Shown here: positions 62,355 through 64,000 of the stretch, one piece after another | How positions within the stretch are numbered: position 1 is the first letter of the stretch | How the letters are laid out: each line of letters opens with the position of its first letter | Assembly: GCF_000447205.1 (NCBI RefSeq) | Contig: NZ_AUWY01000100.1 | Coordinates: 18,428 to 82,427 of the forward strand | Length of the DNA: 64,000 bases | Source: Sphingobium ummariense RL-3 | GTDB lineage: Bacteria; Pseudomonadota; Alphaproteobacteria; Sphingomonadales; Sphingomonadaceae | Direction: 5' to 3' | Translations under genes and position numbers: made by a program | The notes under the pieces: model-generated | Databases searched by the model: none | What the model was told of the DNA's origin: nothing | Seen by the model: only the letters and a program-made list of their open reading frames with translations

Positions 62355-64000
62355 CCCGCCTTATTCACCAAAAGTGTCCTGAAGGGTTGGCGGGAGTGGC
62401 GTAAGCCTCTGATCTGAATTAGGAACTGGGTGTCTAAGCCGAACCTGCCGCAGGGCAGAAAATGCCACGGGCCACACCCGCCATGAACGATGATATCGCA
62501 AGCTCATTTGGATTCCCAGCAGTCGGCCGCAAGAAAATCACAGCTGCGTTCGACGGTGGCCGGCTTACCTCGGATGGCGGTGTTCTACTGCTTGCACAGG
62601 CCGAGCGCGCGATGGGGATTTGCCAGCGCCTGGCGGCTTGTATTGCCGATCCGCGCGATCCAGCGCGGGTGATCCATCGCCTGGATGACATTCTGCGTGC
62701 CCGTGTGTTCGCGATTGCGTGCGGCTATGAGGATGCCGATGATCTCGATGCTCTGCGCGACGATCCAGGCTTCCGCCTGGCGCTCGGCAAGCTGCCGGAA
62801 TCGGGCGCGGGGCTGGCCAGCCAACCGACGATGAGCCGGTGGGAAAATGCACCGACTACGCGCGAACTGGCCAGCATGATGGCCGCGATGATCGACATCT
62901 ACTGCGCCAGCTATCCCGCCCCTCCGACAGCGGTCACGCTGGATATCGACGACACGTGCGACGTCGTGCATGGCTATCAACAGCTCTCGTTCTGGAACGG
63001 GCATCATGGGGAGCGCTGCTTCCTACCGATCCATATCTACGACACCGCGACCGGCAGGCCGGTGGCCATGCTGCTGCGCACAGGCAAGACGCCTTCTGGA
63101 AAGGAGGCGGCGGGGCACATCCGACGCCTGGTGCGTCACCTGCGCCGTAATTGGCCCGATACCCACATCACTATCCGCGGCGACGGGCACTATGGTCGAC
63201 CCGAGGTCATGGCCTACTGCGATGCGGCCCGCGTCGATTACGTGTTCGGCCTGCCCACCAATTCAGCGCTGCGCGCCGATCCCGCCATTGTTGCGGTCGC
63301 CGATGCCTGCGCGGTCAAGCGCGCCCAGCGTCAGTGTCCCGTCCTGCGCAACTATGCCGAGACCCGCTATGGGGCAAAGACCTGGAAGTGCCAGCGTCGC
63401 GTCGTTGCACGGATCGAGGCCAGCACGCTGGGCATGGACATCCGCTATGTCGTCACCTCGTTGGCAACAGGATCGGCCGAGCACATCTACGACACGCTCT
63501 ACTGCGCGCGTGGTCAGGCCGAGAACCTGATCAAGCGCCACAAGTCCCAGCTCGCCAGCGACCGAACCTCGTGCCGCTCGGCCAATGCCAATCAGATGCG
63601 CCTGATACTGCACACTGCCGCATACTGGCTGCTATGGCGCATCCAGCAGGCGATGCCCAGGACCGCTGCTCTGGCAAGCGCGGAGTTTACCACCTTGCGC
63701 CTGCGGCTGCTCAAGGTCGCTGCGCGCGTCGTAGAAAGTGCTAGCCGCATCCGCATTGCCTTCGCTTCCGCCTGTCCGGATGCCGACCTGTTCCGCGCCC
63801 TCGTTCTCCGGCTGAAGCCTGCGCCGACGTAGCCCATGCGGCAGCGCCGCAGAACTCCGAGCCCAGCCCTTCAACCCGAAAAGCCCATCAATCCGAATGC
63901 GGTGAAACAAACGCCAGCGATGCCGGTCGTCCGCGCAATACAGCCAGCCGCAGCAAATGCCCAGAGCGGGCCCGAAACCGAGCGTCGTGAATAAGAGAGG
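62355..64000 (+). mobile_element. IS1380-family insertion sequence (right end at or beyond the window edge)
   Basis: CTTATTCAC at 62360-62368 is matched in inverse orientation by GTGAATAAG at 63987-63995, framing the transposase gene; both termini may extend to CC/GG five bases further out, giving ~1,646 bp, normal for IS1380. The target duplication on the right lies outside. Confidence 0.65.
62483..63832 (+). CDS. IS1380-family transposase
   Basis: A 449-residue DDE transposase; an in-frame ATG at 62462 would add seven residues. It starts MNDDIASSFGFPAVGRKKIT and has FDGGRLTSDGGVLLLAQAER, the first Asp in TLDIDDTCDVVHGYQQLSFW, the second in IRGDGHYGRPEVMAYC, and the Glu in ARGQAENLIKRHK. 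Complete, with no frameshift, so the element may be active. No other copy is in the window. Confidence 0.9.
   Translation: MNDDIASSFGFPAVGRKKITAAFDGGRLTSDGGVLLLAQAERAMGICQRLAACIADPRDPARVIHRLDDILRARVFAIACGYEDADDLDALRDDPGFRLALGKLPESGAGLASQPTMSRWENAPTTRELASMMAAMIDIYCASYPAPPTAVTLDIDDTCDVVHGYQQLSFWNGHHGERCFLPIHIYDTATGRPVAMLLRTGKTPSGKEAAGHIRRLVRHLRRNWPDTHITIRGDGHYGRPEVMAYCDAARVDYVFGLPTNSALRADPAIVAVADACAVKRAQRQCPVLRNYAETRYGAKTWKCQRRVVARIEASTLGMDIRYVVTSLATGSAEHIYDTLYCARGQAENLIKRHKSQLASDRTSCRSANANQMRLILHTAAYWLLWRIQQAMPRTAALASAEFTTLRLRLLKVAARVVESASRIRIAFASACPDADLFRALVLRLKPAPT

Overview
The window is high-GC chromosomal DNA, most likely from a Sphingomonadaceae alphaproteobacterium (Sphingomonas or Sphingobium type). 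Support comes from an XrtA exosortase / exopolysaccharide locus, two large TonB-dependent receptors, a FecI/FecR pair, hslVU and clpPX of alphaproteobacterial type, and the intergenic hairpin built on TTCGACAAGCTCAGGG that is common in sphingomonads. The species cannot be fixed from the sequence.

Layout. 1-13.6 kb: one long plus-strand run for exopolysaccharide made alongside exosortase: chain-length protein (partial), tyrosine-kinase-type ATPase, outer-membrane barrel, ExeA-like ATPase, polysaccharide deacetylase, FemAB-like protein, glycosyltransferase, XrtA-EpsI fusion, asparagine-synthase-like amidotransferase, polyprenyl-phosphate sugar transferase and a family 2 glycosyltransferase. Most junctions overlap by 4 bases or are a few bases long. 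13.6-25 kb: two tandem YceI proteins; ilvC, ilvN, a small conserved gene and ilvB; miaA and serB with start codons overlapping head to head; oligopeptidase B; hslU and hslV. 25-35 kb: a small acidic protein, an entericidin, tRNA-Val, a DPP IV-type peptidase convergent with a TonB receptor-galM pair, a methyltransferase, asd, a DUF2238 membrane protein and the start of a CobB sirtuin.

35.3-47.1 kb: the accessory core. An 11,845-bp Mu-like element (35289-47133) begins with TG, ends with CA, carries related 23-base termini and is flanked by a perfect 5-bp target duplication, CTGAG. It splits cobB, whose two halves rejoin in frame if the element and one CTGAG are removed. It keeps a repressor, a Ner-like regulator, an antirepressor-like protein, two Mor-family activators, a protein-I-type protease/scaffold, a tail chaperone pair with a probable frameshift and a tape-measure protein, all open. 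I see no transposase, terminase, portal, major capsid, sheath or baseplate gene. Inside it, at 43146-43829, lies the most unusual feature of the window: about fifteen different inverted repeats packed into 684 bp, many perfect, with arms that change together. They lie within a 272-codon frame that fits exactly between its neighbours.

47.1-64 kb: the 3' half of cobB, fecR/fecI, tRNA-Leu, trigger factor, a polyprenol-linked glycosyltransferase, clpP, clpX, a second TonB receptor, mtgA, an MFS transporter divergent from a TetR regulator, an XRE regulator divergent from an SDR-type reductase, and an IS1380-family insertion sequence that reaches the right edge.

How the parts work together: the first block makes and exports a polysaccharide and supplies exosortase processing, although no PEP-CTERM substrate is visible here. 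The middle blocks are amino-acid synthesis (ilv, ser, asd), proteolysis and protein folding (hslVU, clpPX, tig) and nutrient uptake. The Mu-like element is an internally reduced, possibly satellite-like prophage.
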